Below, piece by piece: positions 1-18,119 of a stretch of DNA of 64,000 bases (positions within the stretch are counted from its first letter, which is position 1; each line of letters begins with the position of its first letter). A program made the translations under genes and the position numbers. The stretch lies in NCBI GenBank assembly GCA_950295325.1, contig OX485805.1:23547501-23611500 (forward strand), read 5' to 3'. This stretch comes from Polytrichum commune. Taxonomy: Eukaryota > Streptophyta > Polytrichopsida > Polytrichales > Polytrichaceae. The notes beneath the pieces are model-generated. The model made no database searches and had not been told where the DNA came from. It saw only the letters and a program-made list of their open reading frames with translations.

Positions 1-60
1 GACTCTGTTCGACTTCATTGAGGATGCGTTTTACTCCACAACCCTTCATTTCTGTTTGAG

Positions 61-370
61 AGTGTTTGCTACATGGTTTTTTGTCAACAATGCTGAGTTC
101 CAGTGTTTGTCCTCACCGCAATTTGTTAACATGTATCAATCTTTCTGCTAATGCCAACTCTTCAAAGGAAAAAAATTGGCTGAACAGACTAGATGAAACT
201 GTGAACCAAACCTTGGAAAGTCTTGATGTGTTCCTATGTGGTTGAACAGATCGCATTTCTATTCTGAGGAAACAACCTACATGGTCTTTTGTCAACAACG
301 CTAAGGGAGTAGTACTTTTGTCATCGAAGAAATTTGTTAACATGTGTGGGTATTTGTGCTGATGCCAAAC
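61..370. repeat. Diverged tandem duplication, two units about 205 bp apart
   Basis: The stretch near 70-165 (ctacatggttttttgtcaac, then aatttgttaacatgt, then gctgatgcca-like words) recurs near 278-370 in the same order and orientation with many substitutions. No coding potential is convincing here. It lies just downstream of the 3' end of the BAP31-like gene. Confidence 0.55.
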
Positions 371-550
371 TCTTGAGAGACTAAACTCACTCTGAATTGT
401 AGTTTAGGGTTTAGCTGAAGAGACTCTAAAGAAGCTCGTCGATGATGCTCATGTGCACTTAGTTGACATTCTTCTTCCTTTGTCCTTTGGCTGATAACAG
501 GTTGTGGACAACCACTTGGATGCTAGTTGCAGATCGTGAAATTGTAAATA

Positions 551-3122
551 CTAGGAGTACTTCTTGGTGTCTGAGTTTGCATATTTACGGTCAAACAATG
601 ATAGCTGGATGCGCAGATTCTCGTTATCGTCCATCATTCGAGTGTACTCATTTTGGAAGCCTTCAGTTTGTTTTTCAAGTGCTTTCAGATTTGCCTTGGC
701 GCTCTTCAACTCCTTCTCTTTCGAGTTTACATCTCCCTGCACCTGCTCCAGTTTCTGCCGTAAATCTGAAACAATCTCTTTCAACGACCTTACCTCTTCC
801 ACCAACACCTCATCCCCTTTCCCTGCTTTTGCATTCTGCTCGTCTTGAAGCCGTAGATACTCTGCTTGAGCACCTATAAACCCCATGGAAGAATCTTGTC
901 AAACACCCTACACTTTTTAACCTGCAGGAAATTTAATTCAATTCAACCCTTCAATGACATTTCTTGGTGTGCACAATAGCTGAACGATCAAAGTGCTCTG
1001 TAAAAGGGGGGGGGGAATTCAGTAAGTACCTCTGGCTTGTTTCTTGAGAACATCCACATTCCGTGTTAGTCCCTCCACTGCCTTCAACGAAGAATGCAAG
1101 CTGCTCATTGTGAGCTCCAGAAGAAGACAAGAACCTGCCTCAAAGTGTACACATATTTCAGAACCCTAGAAAGAAAGATGACTCGGATGTTGCCACCAGT
1201 GTGAATTACGGTGTTGCTTCATCTTCGAGTTTGTCTAGGTCTACATGTAATCTTGAAATGAGCATCCCAAGAATTAGAGGGCCCTTCAAGACTACTGCCT
1301 CCTTTCAAAGGTGAACACCTCGAATGGAAGCGGACAAGCCGGCCTTCCCCAAATGCAAACCCCCTCTGTTCCCATATGGTTGGTTGAAAAACTACGGTGG
1401 ACCATAGGTGGTAGGGTGCAACGGAAACCAAGTACTAGGAAGGTCACCCATCCGAGTGCTCAAACCCAAACTCTAACCATCTGGAATGCAACTATCCCTT
1501 GTTCCCGCGAATGAATTCGCACACAACTTTCATCATGTCATGTGAGGTACACTCAGGCCTCCTTTACGATAGAGCTTGAGTTGAAGATGAAAATTTTCAC
1601 GAGCTGGATTGTTGAATGTGACAGGCTTTCATACAGAGCTCAAACTAATGAGAGCTTCACCGATCCTCAAGCTCTTGACTATTTGAGCAAGTGTACAGTC
1701 TATGGCCATGCTCAAATTGAGGTATCATGGGGCGATGATACTGAGCAAAGGAGAATTCATGACAAGCCAAAGATCCTCTGAAAGCCCATTAGCTTGGGTC
1801 CATAAAACGAGAGCTCAAACTCCCAGGATTCCTGGGCGAACTCCATGAAGTAACTTCGGATATTGACTAAGTCATTCCACATGAGATCCATCAAGGCGCC
1901 ATCTAAGCGTCGTAACTCTGGTAAAATGTTCAAGGATACAGTGGGCTTGAGTGAAGAAAAGCATGCGTAAGAGAAAAAGTTCTCCAAGCTTTTAATCTTC
2001 AAGCTCTCATCCTACCTCGCAATTGTAAAAAGGGGCCTCACTCACCAATTAAGGTCATCTCAATAATCTGCGATTACATTGCAAACTAGTTCACGTGATC
2101 TACATAGGCTACCGATTCCTCGTACTGGAGCACAAGTCCGAGGCTCAAATACTCAAAAACTTGTGAAGATCATCACAAGTTTGCACTTGACCCAGGTGGC
2201 CTAGAAAGTCTTTATTTCTGTCATTGCACGGATCCTTTGATGTTTTTATTTATTCTTCCATTTGCTGGATCTTTTTGGCCTGGGAGAGGGTAACTAGGTA
2301 ATGCTAATAAATCAATTTTCGAAATAGGAGACATTGCTCACTCATCATTATCCAACCTAACAGTCCGGAACGCCCTTGCCTCCACGAATAAATTTCCTCA
2401 CACAACTACCCTGCCTTGATGTCATCTGAGAAGTAAACTCACTCACCAATTAAGGTCATCTCCAGTAATTGTGGTTGCGTTGCAAACCGGTCCACTTAGT
2501 GGGCCCCGTCGTCCCCATGCATTTGCGAATCCTCAAAATGGAACTCAAGTCCGAGGCTCAAATGCTCAAAACTTATGAAGATCATCACAAGTTTGCACTT
2601 GAGACATGCGGCCTGATTGCAAAATCTATTTGGCATGGGAGAAGTTAACTAGGTAGGCACATAGTGCTAACGACTCCAGTTTCCGAAATAGGAGTAATTG
2701 CTCACACATCCGCACTCACCCTAACGCTCCGGAAAGCAACAAAACCCTTGCCTCCTCGAATGCATCTCCTCACACTACGACCCTACCATGATACCATCTG
2801 CGAAGCACACTCACTCACCAATTAAGGTCATCTCCAGTAATTGTGATTGCATTGCAAACTGGTCCACATCAGTGGCCCCCGTCTTCTCCATGCGCTTCCG
2901 AATCCTCAAAACGGAGCTCAAATCTGAGGCTAATAGCACAAGCATCGCCCCAGACAACGTCTTCACCACAGCTGCTCCACTTCTGCTGCTCCGCAATCCC
3001 TCCACGACCTTTTGCCCTAATTGCACCAGAGGGCTCACCTTGCTCACCAGCAGCAAGGCTACCGAAGATTCCACCGCAGCCATGGCTCCCAGCAACCACA
3101 ACATCGTGCTGTGCTCGCTCAC
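551..3122 (-). CDS. BAP31-like ER membrane protein, one internal exon not located
   Basis: Known family role: BAP31/BCAP31 proteins are three-pass ER membrane proteins with a cytosolic coiled coil that act in cargo export and ER quality control. Exon 1 (3122-2819) starts with ATG and encodes a hydrophobic N-terminus (LWLLGAMAAVESSVALLLV), then a second hydrophobic stretch after VVKTLSGAMLV, and ends at a GTGAGT donor in phase 1. A later exon (about 1114-1030) sits after a pyrimidine-rich acceptor and ends with VDVLKKQAR plus one base at a GTACTT donor. The last exon (873-551) encodes a long heptad-rich coiled coil and ends in DTKKYS, a KKxx ER-retrieval signal. The last junction is in frame (G|GT). 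The exon expected to encode the third membrane segment (phase 1 to phase 0) was not found between 1114 and 2819. The gene is therefore either carrying a very diverged small exon or broken. Confidence 0.72.
1180..1262 (+). repeat. Dispersed 80-bp repeat, copy 1
   Basis: The word order ttgccacc, gtgaattacgg, gttgcttcat, tcgagt, gtctacatgtaatcttgaaatg matches 3964-4042 (ttgccaac, gtgtattatgg, cttgcttcat, tcgagt, gtctatatgtgatcatgaaatg) in the same orientation. It lies inside the large intron region of the BAP31-like gene. Probably a decayed transposon fragment. Confidence 0.55.
2037..2615 (-). repeat. Two decayed extra copies of BAP31-like exon 1 end plus splice donor
   Basis: The 3' end of exon 1 and its GTGAGT donor (in plus orientation cactcaccaattaaggtcatctc, at 2816) recurs at 2037 and 2435. 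Each copy runs for 130-180 bp, including matches to the DVDQF-coding part. The linking sequence is also repeated (2294-2440 resembles 2651-2812), so the unit is about 375-400 bp in three tandem copies. The 2435 copy carries a one-base deletion relative to the genuine exon and could not be read in frame. Confidence 0.7.
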
Positions 3123-3481
3123 TGCAAATTCCAGAAATCAATCTTTTGTCACAGTGAAACGGCAATCCAATCCTTCTTTCCTCAGCTTGTGTGCATGGCT
3201 AACTACCTTCTTGAGCATGGTGTCATTTCGGAGATTGGAAATTGAACAGAAGAATTAGGGCACCACTGTTCTTCCAGGTTCGACATTCAATGCTGTTGTG
3301 TGCAATTCCACCGTCATGGGTTTTGGGGCTTAAACCCACTAACTGTTAAGTTAAGAACTCATGCTTGGGGACACTTCAAGTGGAACTGAAGATTTCTTCG
3401 GTGACTTTCGGCATCTGTGAGTGGAAAACTGTCGAATAGCTTAGAAAGTTGCTTGGACGTGAACTTTAGGTTGGGTGTTTT

Positions 3482-3547
3482 GTAAAGCGCTACACTAAAC
3501 ATTGTATTTAGTGTCACCAATTCTATTTATCTTTCTCAATACTAATT
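3482..3547 (-). repeat. MITE-like element with ACACTAAA palindrome, copy 1
   Basis: The sequence tacactaaacattgtattt continuing into agtgtcaccaattctatt is almost the reverse complement of 31903-31965. The core is a hairpin (acactaaa ... tttagtgt). The same hairpin core recurs at 47382, 50371 and 50641. Confidence 0.6.
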
Positions 3548-3906
3548 GTTAACCGCCCATGTAGTGTCACCAACACTAAATGTAGACCTAACCTTATTTT
3601 CCGTTCCTTGTTTGGGGGGGGTTTAAGAAAAACTTGGGCATTTATAGATTTACAATGTTGTGAAAATTGTCACTTACTAAGTGATTTTCATCCAAATTTC
3701 AATCATCATGACTAGATTTCAATCAAGGATGCAGAGTATACCAAACTTTGTTTCAATGATTGGCATTTAGATGAACTAAAAGTAAGTTGACAATATTTAT
3801 AAACTTAATCATAAGAAGTATCACTAGAAAAGTTACCACCATGGCATAATATACCATATGACACTACTTACAATATTTAGTGCAAGTATACTAGAAAATA
3901 TAAGAA

Positions 3907-3923
3907 AATAATAATAATAATAA

Positions 3924-3954
<31 letters not shown>

Positions 3955-3960
3955 AAGAAA
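3907..3960. repeat. Compound microsatellite (AAT)n(AAG)n
   Basis: An uninterrupted run of aat units passes directly into aag units over roughly 50 bp. Confidence 0.9.
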
Positions 3961-4099
3961 CGAGTCCACTATTGCCAACAACGTGTATTATGGTCTTGCT
4001 TCATTCTCGAGTTGGTCTAAGTCTATATGTGATCATGAAATGGTCAATCTCACTTGTGATACCTATGGAATACTAAATGAATGGCTAAGTGCAACATAA

Positions 4100-4400
4100 G
4101 AAGAAGAAGAACTCCGGTCTCCAGAGGAGGCTGCAGTGAATAGAGTGTCTTTTCGTAGAACATCCTAGGCCACGCCGTAGGGCGATGGCGTTAGTAAATC
4201 TGACACACAAGTAGGGACCTCCAGACCTACATGATGAGGCTAAGGAGTGCCGGGTCAAGGATTCGAACCTTTGACCTCCTAGCTGTACAACATACTTAAT
4301 ATTGCTATTGCAAGGGTGACACCCACCATGTCCTAGGCCACAACTGTCACATCCATGATGACACCCTCCACTTTCAAAACAATATTGGCATACAAGTGGA
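4100..4400 (-). mobile_element. Possible tRNA-derived SINE fragment
   Basis: On the minus strand GGTTCGAATCC (plus positions about 4258-4268) is an exact match to the RNA polymerase III internal B-box consensus. It is flanked by AGGTC and GACC, which can pair like a T-arm. An A-box-like TGGCCTAGG lies upstream on the same strand at plus positions 4332-4340. No intact tRNA fold or poly-A tail was found, so this is at best a decayed SINE. Confidence 0.3.
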
Positions 4401-7400
4401 TAATCATTCAAAATATGTTGGTGATAGTGGGGTGAATTGCCTTGGACATCAAGGGTGGTATGAAAGTTCCAAGTTCATTGGATTGTACCTTCTAACAATA
4501 AAGGGTTGACTAAGTAACCAAACACATGCCAAACATCGAATATTTATGAATGTTTGACATCTCATATTGTAGCCATGCGTGTGCGAATGGAAACTACTTC
4601 TAAGAATTGGCTAACTTTTCAAAATGGCTAGCAACTCACCCAAGGGAGTTCATTTCAAAAATTCAACGTACAACATGGAAACAAATGTATGGTGACACAT
4701 AATACATATGGATAAAATTTTGAAAACTATTAAAAAAATCATTGGTACTCCAAAATGGCAAAAAGTGAGTTATAATTAAGATAGGGGTGCAAGTATGTGG
4801 GAATTTGTTTTCCTTCTTTAGAAGTAATATAGGTTTTCCAATAATGAGTGTTAGAAAAAGAAAAAGAAAAAGAAAAATGTTGAATTGAAATAAATGAATG
4901 AAAATTTTGAACTTCTGTCCATTTTGGACCTACAGAGTGTGGACGACAAGGGTTTAGTTGCCAACATCTTTCCCCTCTATCATGGTTTCCTAGGGTTTCC
5001 AAGTTCTCCCTACATTGTGGTTGTGGGTTTTGTTTTGCTTGAGATTGTTGGTGCGGCTATGGGATTTGTTGTGAGAAAGAGTTATGATTTTGGTTTAGAG
5101 TATTGGGGCGGCTAGAGGTTTTATTGGCATTGATAACTTGGTTGTTGAGTTAGAGAAATCTTGCGGGTTAAGGTTCTTTTATGGTTGAGAGTTCTAGTTG
5201 CAACCATTGTGACTATTGTATGACCAAGAGTTGGAGGGTTGTGAATTCATGATTTCAAATTTGTGAAGTCTTGGTGGATTGTTGATGTGCCAATGAACAA
5301 GGTGGTATTGAATATTACCCTCTATTGTTGAAGACTAGGGTGCAACGCCAACACACTTTGGTTTCATGAGCTTCCAGCAAATTAAGTCATACAAATATTT
5401 TCATGTTGCTCTCAAGTCAAAGGGTGTTTTTGACTAGCCCTTGGATATTTACGATAAAAAGGAGAACTACCTTTGCTCAACACGTCATTGCACACCACGG
5501 TTGATGTTGGCAAGTTTCAATGAGCCGCCTTGCCTCTTCTCTTTAGTGTCTTGTTCTATGCTTGAAGGTGTTTCCTTTGGTGCTTCTCTTTGGTACATAA
5601 AGTTTGTGTTAGGCTAGAGGAAGACTTAGTAGGCATTTTGAAACTTGCAATGCTCTTTAAATGCTATGGAGTTCATGCTCCATGATTGACTTTGCGCATC
5701 TTTAAACCCTAAACTCTAGACAAGCATGATGTTCCTCGTTTTTGAATGGAATTCATGTGGAGTTTTGTGCATCAGTTTTGTGCTTAGGATTTAGATCACA
5801 TCCTCATGTTTATGTTGTGCATATGAAGATGTTGAGTTAAACACTATGAAACAATTATTTGAGCTCAACAAAGAGGTCTTCCATCCAATTTATTTTGTAC
5901 TTCTGTGCATTGAGGTTTTTACCAATGTTGGGTGGGTATTTGATTTTGTTACTAACCTCCAGTTTCACTTTTCAAAAACAAACTAGAAGCAAAAACCTTC
6001 AGTTTTGAGGTTTTGAGAAATTTTACAATAAAAGAACCTTTGGCCATGTTTATTTAGAAAAAAATTCAAAAATCCGACAAAGAACCAACGGTTTTTTGGA
6101 AGGTTATTTGACTGGGTTTTGATTTTATGACAATCATGGCTATGAGTAAAGTGTGGCTATTTGGAGTTTTGAGAACCATACTTTTAAATTTAAAGAATCA
6201 CCTTGATACTTGACGAGGGTTTGGTGCCAAAATTAATGCCTGACTGACATTGCTTTGTTATTGTGTGCATGGTATGTAACTGAATTTGAATGTTGTCTCG
6301 TGGTTGTCTTAGTTATGAATTTGGTTGGACAATGTAGTTCTAAACTCACTACAGTGTATGTGTGTGTAATTGTGTTAGAAAGTCATTGGTGTTTGTTGGT
6401 GTTGAGGTTCTTGAATTAGATAATCTATTTTCTCCAAGTAAGATCGTTGTCAATGGAGATGTTAAAAACATTATAATGAATAACACCCTAGTTTTAATTG
6501 GTTGGGTTAGAAAATTAGAGAATCAATAGGGTGTCAAGAATTGTTTTAATTTAGAAAAATAAACCCATTGTAATTTTTAATACCACGTGTTCCTAGGTAG
6601 TGCCACTAAAATACATGGGCTGACCTCCAAAGGGCAATTCAACCAAGTGTGTCCAATAGATAATCATGATTCACACACATGGATGGGCAATCAATACATT
6701 TTTGTAGTATTCGCACACCCCTTATATATGCATAGCCAAAATTAAGTATGTGAGGGGTGCAAACTAACCAATGCCAAATGAATGAATCATAGATCAAATA
6801 ATGCAGAACATGAGTTATATTATGCATCTAATAAATTGATAAGTAATTCAATTAAATTCTTGATTCCAAATGCTACAAAAATAAACTAGATAGATCACAA
6901 ATATGATCACCATCTTTATGCAATTTGGAGTAAGGATTCCTTTACATAGTTAGGTGAATATGTGCAAAAGTATAATTATAAATTGAAAATACATAACATA
7001 ATTTAAATATTGTATTCTAAACACTACTAAATACTACTTTGAAAATATCTCATACACTTTCATGTATCAATAGTCAGGGTTGTTTTCTTTGATTTAAATA
7101 AATGAATCACATGACAATGTGGATATCTCTCTATTCTATCATAAAAAACCCCCCCTTAATTCTTTTTGCCACGTGTCATGCTCACATTCACTAAGACCCA
7201 TTTGTATCCCACGTGGAAATTACATTCCAACATAGGTAAAGAGGAAATAGAGAGCCCTCTACAATATAAGATACTAACGACAAAATGAAATGGTCGTATG
7301 GATAACAATGCATGATATATCAAACACGAGAGTCAATTATGTACAAGTACGGGGGTACCAAATTCACAACTACAAGTCATGAGCTCTAGACCAATGGGAG

Positions 7401-8774
7401 CATTGAGACCCAATCCCCATCCAATGACGACTACTCATGAATGATACTAGCTCACACTATTAAGTTCCCCTACACTCACTGATGAAGGAGCATCTCCAAA
7501 GTGCATTGGAACTATTAAGGGGGAGGATCAAGAATCCTTAGCTGACATAAGAGTGCGCCTAGAAGAAAAGAAGGTTTTAAAGTTTGAATTCTAGTATCTT
7601 GATAGTATTGGAGGGAGCATAGTTTTATCCTAACCTTTCAAATTGTAAATATTTGTTACAAGGTTTGAATGGGACTATAGTTGAATGTGTTTGTGAACAC
7701 AATTTTTTTTAAAATATTAATTAAATTAAATTGATATTTCTTGTATTTGAATGTAGTTTTTTTTTGAAGTAGGTACTTGTGCAAAATTTCATGTCTTGTC
7801 ACAACTGATTGTATTTCTTGTTTTGTTCTATCCGTGTTTATAACTTGTTTGTTTAAGCTTGTATATTTTGTTGTCTTCATGTTTATTGGTAACCTTTTAA
7901 CTAGTATCCAGGTGTTATTGGTTGTGGTGTGGATGGTACTTTGAATGATTTAGGATTGGTGTTACTAATTGAAACCAAATGAATGACAATTTGAACATTA
8001 TGGTAAATTTGTTGCTCACATAGTCGGTTTTGTGATGCTATAGTATTTTGTCCATTATTTGGTACTTGTACGATTTATGTATATATATATATAAAGTGCC
8101 AAAAATTAGCCTCTCTAAACAATTACAAATAAATATAGGGTGCTAATAAATACGTTAAAGTATCTTTTTATCTACAAATATGGAGAGAAAAAAATATTGA
8201 GAGGTGCATAAATATCCCCCCCATTAAATACCCCATTATCGCAAGTGGTTACGAAACGTAAGGAGGTGTGATCGCCTTGAGGTGGGCTAGAACACTCACT
8301 CATCCCATGTGGCATCCTAGGTGGCACAATTTGGCTGCCAAACCATGGAGTTGGCTTGAAAAAACCAAGACGGGTTTTTCCTCAGCCCAAACTCTCAACA
8401 TGGGCCGGATTGGGCTTATCTGTTGGATTGGTGTAACAAACCTCTCACAATTTTGTCACCAACTTTCACACTAACACTTATCAATCAAGACAATGAGTTG
8501 AAGAACTCAATTTATTTTCTTTGTAATGTCAAATTACAATCATTGACCAAGTAGGTTTGGGTCTAAGCTCAACCACCCGATCATAGGAGAGAGACAAAAA
8601 GATCCTCTCTCCTCCTCCGAGCTTCCTCTTATGCCAAAGACACTACTTTAACTTTCTATTTTCACATATAATAAAATTATTCTATTCATAGCTCTATCTC
8701 TTAATTCTACTATGAATCTTCTATCTTTGGTTCTTCTAGAACTTTCTTTCATTTTTTAATTCAATCTCATTCTT

Positions 8775-9105
8775 CTAGTTGGAACTGTCTAATTCTAACT
8801 TGGTTCATCCAACCACTCTTCTAGTTGGAACTGTCTAATTCTAACTAGATCTATCTATTCATTGAGAGTTGTCTAACTCCAATGAATAACATTCATCTTT
8901 CCTAATTTGGAGTGGTCTTACTCCAATGCACCTCATCGAAAGCTGTCTTATTCATGTGCACATGTTCTCAATATGGAATGGTCTAATTCCAATGTACTAA
9001 ATGCGGAGCTGTTTAACTCTAGTGCACATGTTGTCAATTTGGTGTTGTCTAACTCCAATCCATCCATTATCAATTGGGAGTTGTCTAGCTCCCATCGTCT
9101 TTTGC
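8775..9105. repeat. Array of seven to eight short imperfect palindromes
   Basis: Units share the design GGA(A/G)T-x-GTCTAA-x-(A/C)TCC with flanking T/A, for example ttggaactgtctaattctaa (twice), gagagttgtctaactccaat, ttggagtggtcttactccaa, tggaatggtctaattccaat and gggagttgtctagctccca. Each unit can form its own hairpin with a loop around gtct. Spacing is about 30-60 bp. It does not match any gene. Its ORFs on both strands are by-products of the palindromes. Confidence 0.75.
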
Positions 9106-9229
9106 TTACACACTGGCACATGTGGTTAGAATATTCAATCATCCATTAATATTTCTAGTTACCTTACAATTGGGCTCATCTCTACTGTCAATCTTTAGAT
9201 GGTAAATTCTTCTGCTCTCCTCTCCACTC

Positions 9230-9640
9230 CAATAATAACACAACAATTAGCATAAATATGATTGCATTATATTAATACGCAACAATTAGAGTGCTAATCA
9301 CACACTTAAGATAAAAATAAAACATTCAAGAATTTAATCAAACATATGATATGACTTAGGCTATGTGTTAGTCTAATAATGCTACAATTAGCATAATTAT
9401 GATAACATTAGACTAATAACACAACAATTAGGGTGCTAATTACACACTTAAGAATAAATTAAACAATTAAGCGTTTAATCAAGCATATGGTATGGCTTAG
9501 GCTATGGGTTAGTCTAAAAAGCCAACAATTAGTATAAGTACGTTAACATTAGGCTAACAACACAACAATTAAGGCGCTAATCATACACTCAAGATATAAA
9601 TAAAACATTTAAGCCATTAATCAAGAATTTGGTGTGCCTC
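9230..9640. repeat. Tandem repeat, about 142-bp unit, nearly three copies
   Basis: The block cacttaag, aaaacattcaag, tttaatcaa-catatg, tatgg/acttaggctatg, ttagtctaa, acaattagcataa, cacaacaattag, gtgctaatc starts again at 9303, 9445 and 9586, giving periods of 142 and 141 bp. Copies differ by scattered substitutions. No coding function is seen. Confidence 0.85.
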
Positions 9641-10002
9641 CTAAACCACACCCATCAGTTGATCCATTGAACATGGTAGATAAATTTATAGGAGCATTTT
9701 GACACCAAAATTAGATTCAAAGGCCTTGATTTAGTCCAGAGGTACCCAATTTCGATTCACTAACCACAACCCTATAGAAGTCATCCCCCATGGTAAGTGT
9801 CGTGAAACTTAATTGTTGAGAACACCGGACATTGATCACAGTTTGCTTCATGAAACTTAACCCTCAAGATCATTGGGCCCTAGAATCGGGCCTCATCACT
9901 TTACATGTGACAAGGCTGGGCCCGAAAAAAAGTTCATAAAGTGGGGCCAGATTGAGGGCTTAAAGGACATGAATCGGGTCGGTGCTTGAGCCGGCCCGAA
10001 GC

Positions 10003-10012
10003 CGTATATAAA
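10003..10012 (+). promoter_or_regulatory. TATA-like box upstream of the beta-glucosidase gene
   Basis: The sequence gtatataaag lies about 575 bp before the ATG at 10582. If it is used, the tandem array at 10028-10206 would be in the 5' leader. No other strong TATA box was noted closer to the ATG. Confidence 0.3.
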
Positions 10013-10027
10013 GTGACCTTGGTGACA

Positions 10028-10206
10028 GAAGTCACATATGATCACATGTAGTATACTACGCATGGTTCTAGTCACATAGGTCATGTATGATCACATGTAG
10101 TATAGTATACTACGCATGGTTCTAGTCACATAGGTCATATATGATCACATGTAGTATAGTACGCATGGTTCAAGTCACAGAGGTCATATATGATCACATG
10201 TAGTCA
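10028..10206 (+). repeat. Promoter-proximal tandem array, 53-60 bp units, about 3.3 copies
   Basis: Units read gtcacatatgatcacatgta, gtatactacgcatggttc, agtcacataggt and repeat at about 10028, 10081, 10140 and 10188. Copies differ mainly by gain or loss of a gtata step. The core atgatcacatg is palindromic. The array ends about 375 bp before the ATG of the beta-glucosidase gene. Confidence 0.8.
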
Positions 10207-10581
10207 TAGAAGTCTGCCCTGGTGTAAGGCCACGTCAAGGCAAGTGTAATTTTAGCTGGTTACTGACTCACGAACATGGCATGTGGCGCCCTGCCATCCT
10301 TCCCTACAAAAATCCAGAAAGTATCAAGTTTTATCTAAATAAGTTACTACTACTAGCACTGCTTGTGTACTCTAAACATTGCAGGCGTGTCATTGCAAGA
10401 TACAAGTACTTGCAATGACTCAAAATATAGTTTTAGCTCAGTTATAGTTTATCTAGCAGATGATATTTGTAGACATTATTAGTTCTGTGATGAAACCAGC
10501 CTGATTGCGGCCATATTGTAGAAACAACTTAGTCCAAGTTAAATTGCATCCAAGACTACAATTAATTGCTTCAACAACGAA

Positions 10582-16612
<6,031 letters not shown>

Positions 16613-18115
16613 GCACCACATGTATTTGGTGCTAGGGGCGGGCACTAGCAAAAATGTAGAAAACCACGTGTGAGGAAATGCAAGGTGGATTTGATTCAAA
16701 ACACATGATTTTTACAAATTTCTTAGATATTATACAATAATAGCCTCTAAATGTGAATTTGAATGTACAATGTGGTTTAAGTTGTGGTATTTTTGTATTT
16801 AGATGTAAAGTAGCATAAATAGAATTAAGTTTAGATTTTATTTATACATAGGTTCAACACAAATCATCTGCCATTAGTGGAATTGGATGAAAAATAGGCA
16901 AAATCTATGTGGACATGTGGATGGATTTGTTGAAATGGTCGACTCTGGATGAAAAGTACCGTCATCTAACGATGGAAAGGTTGGCTGGTTTATTTAGGAT
17001 TTCCTAGGGGGTTCAAGAACCATATGTTGTATGCTAAAGTTTATAATATGATGGTTGTATTTGTGTGATATGTAGAGTAATATCCGCATAGTGTAATGTA
17101 TGCATAATGTACTGTATACATAATGTATGTGCAAATTATTCACACAAAATTTCTACTACTTATAAATAAGATAGGGTGATTATAATTATGTGATTCTAAA
17201 TTTAATATATAATGATAGGGTGTTGTAAAATACCATCCAGTAGAAATTTAGCTACTTATAGGGTGGAAAAATTCAACGAAGGAAGGTCAATTACCCCCCC
17301 CCCAATTAAATAGGGGGTTCTCGCATGTGTATACATAAACCAAGTGTAGGTGCACCCCCCGTGATTTGGTGCCACATTGTGAAGATGCAACAAAAAAATC
17401 TTTGTTTGGTTTCCACATCAAAGATTTATGCTTTGATTGAAGCAAATAAACTTCTATGAATAACCAAAACAATGGTAGCGTTAATGAGAGAGATCTCCAA
17501 GCAAAGTGCTCAAATCCATGTGCAAAACGTTCCTTCAAATTGGAATAAATAAGACATCTTCTAAAATCATGATTTTATGTCTAGAATTTCATGTCTAGAG
17601 TGAACCCATGAGCATTATCAACATAAACTTATACCCAATTTATTGACGTAGGTTCAATTAGATATCAATAACCCCTCAAAGCCGAAGCAAACCCTTCCCA
17701 ATATCGCCTAAAACAATCTATACCAATTTAGATGCTTTGTGAAGAAAATCGTTACTTCTTATGGTAGATCTGATTGGGTCAAAGCCTTGTGAAGTTAGGA
17801 TTCTTCACACAAATATTTAGTTGTACACGTGTCCAAAATCAAAAGATCAGAATGAAAACGTGACGTTGTTATTGTTGGGTAGAGTGACTGCCCAGACTAA
17901 AACGTCCGCCTTGACCTTTAGGAGTGAAGTTTGAACACATACACACATGCTAGACAAATAACATTGCACTGCCTTCGATAAACATGGCCCAAAAGACATT
18001 ACACATTAGGTCAACGCTTTGACATGTACCGACCTCTAGCCTATTATTTCATGGGCAATATTGAAGCCCTGATGTAGGAACCATGGCAGAGAATAATTCA
18101 CACATAATGGTTTAA
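16613..18115. other. Gene-free region after the beta-glucosidase gene
   Basis: AT-rich sequence with no recognisable protein. It holds an AT-rich block at about 17090-17310 with the words aatgtatgcataatgtactg and gatagggtgttgtaaaatacc, ending in a C run. That word resembles blocks at 8141, 22012 and 31250 and is probably a transposon end. A poly-A signal for the upstream gene was not pinned down. Confidence 0.4.
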
Positions 18116-18119
18116 AGCA

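Larger units (their letters stand above)
3123..8770. other. Gene-free, AT-rich intergenic region
   Basis: No ORF here has a recognisable domain, and the open frames are short and codon-poor. It contains a (AAT)n/(AAG)n microsatellite at 3907-3960, the second copy of the 80-bp repeat at 3964-4042, a tRNA-like B-box piece at about 4245-4275 (separate entry), an (AAAAAG)n tract at 4856-4877, and AT-rich blocks containing the words tagggtg(t/c) at 6527 and 8141. Nothing else could be assigned. Confidence 0.5.

Noticed and set aside
463-879. Long plus-strand ORF at 463-879
   Set aside because: It is antisense to the BAP31-like coiled-coil exon, which has family similarity, a splice acceptor and a KKxx end. 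The plus-strand frame has none of these.
8775-9640. CRISPR-like array
   Set aside because: Plant nuclear context, repeats not identical, spacers not uniform. The units are diverged palindromes or a 142-bp tandem repeat.
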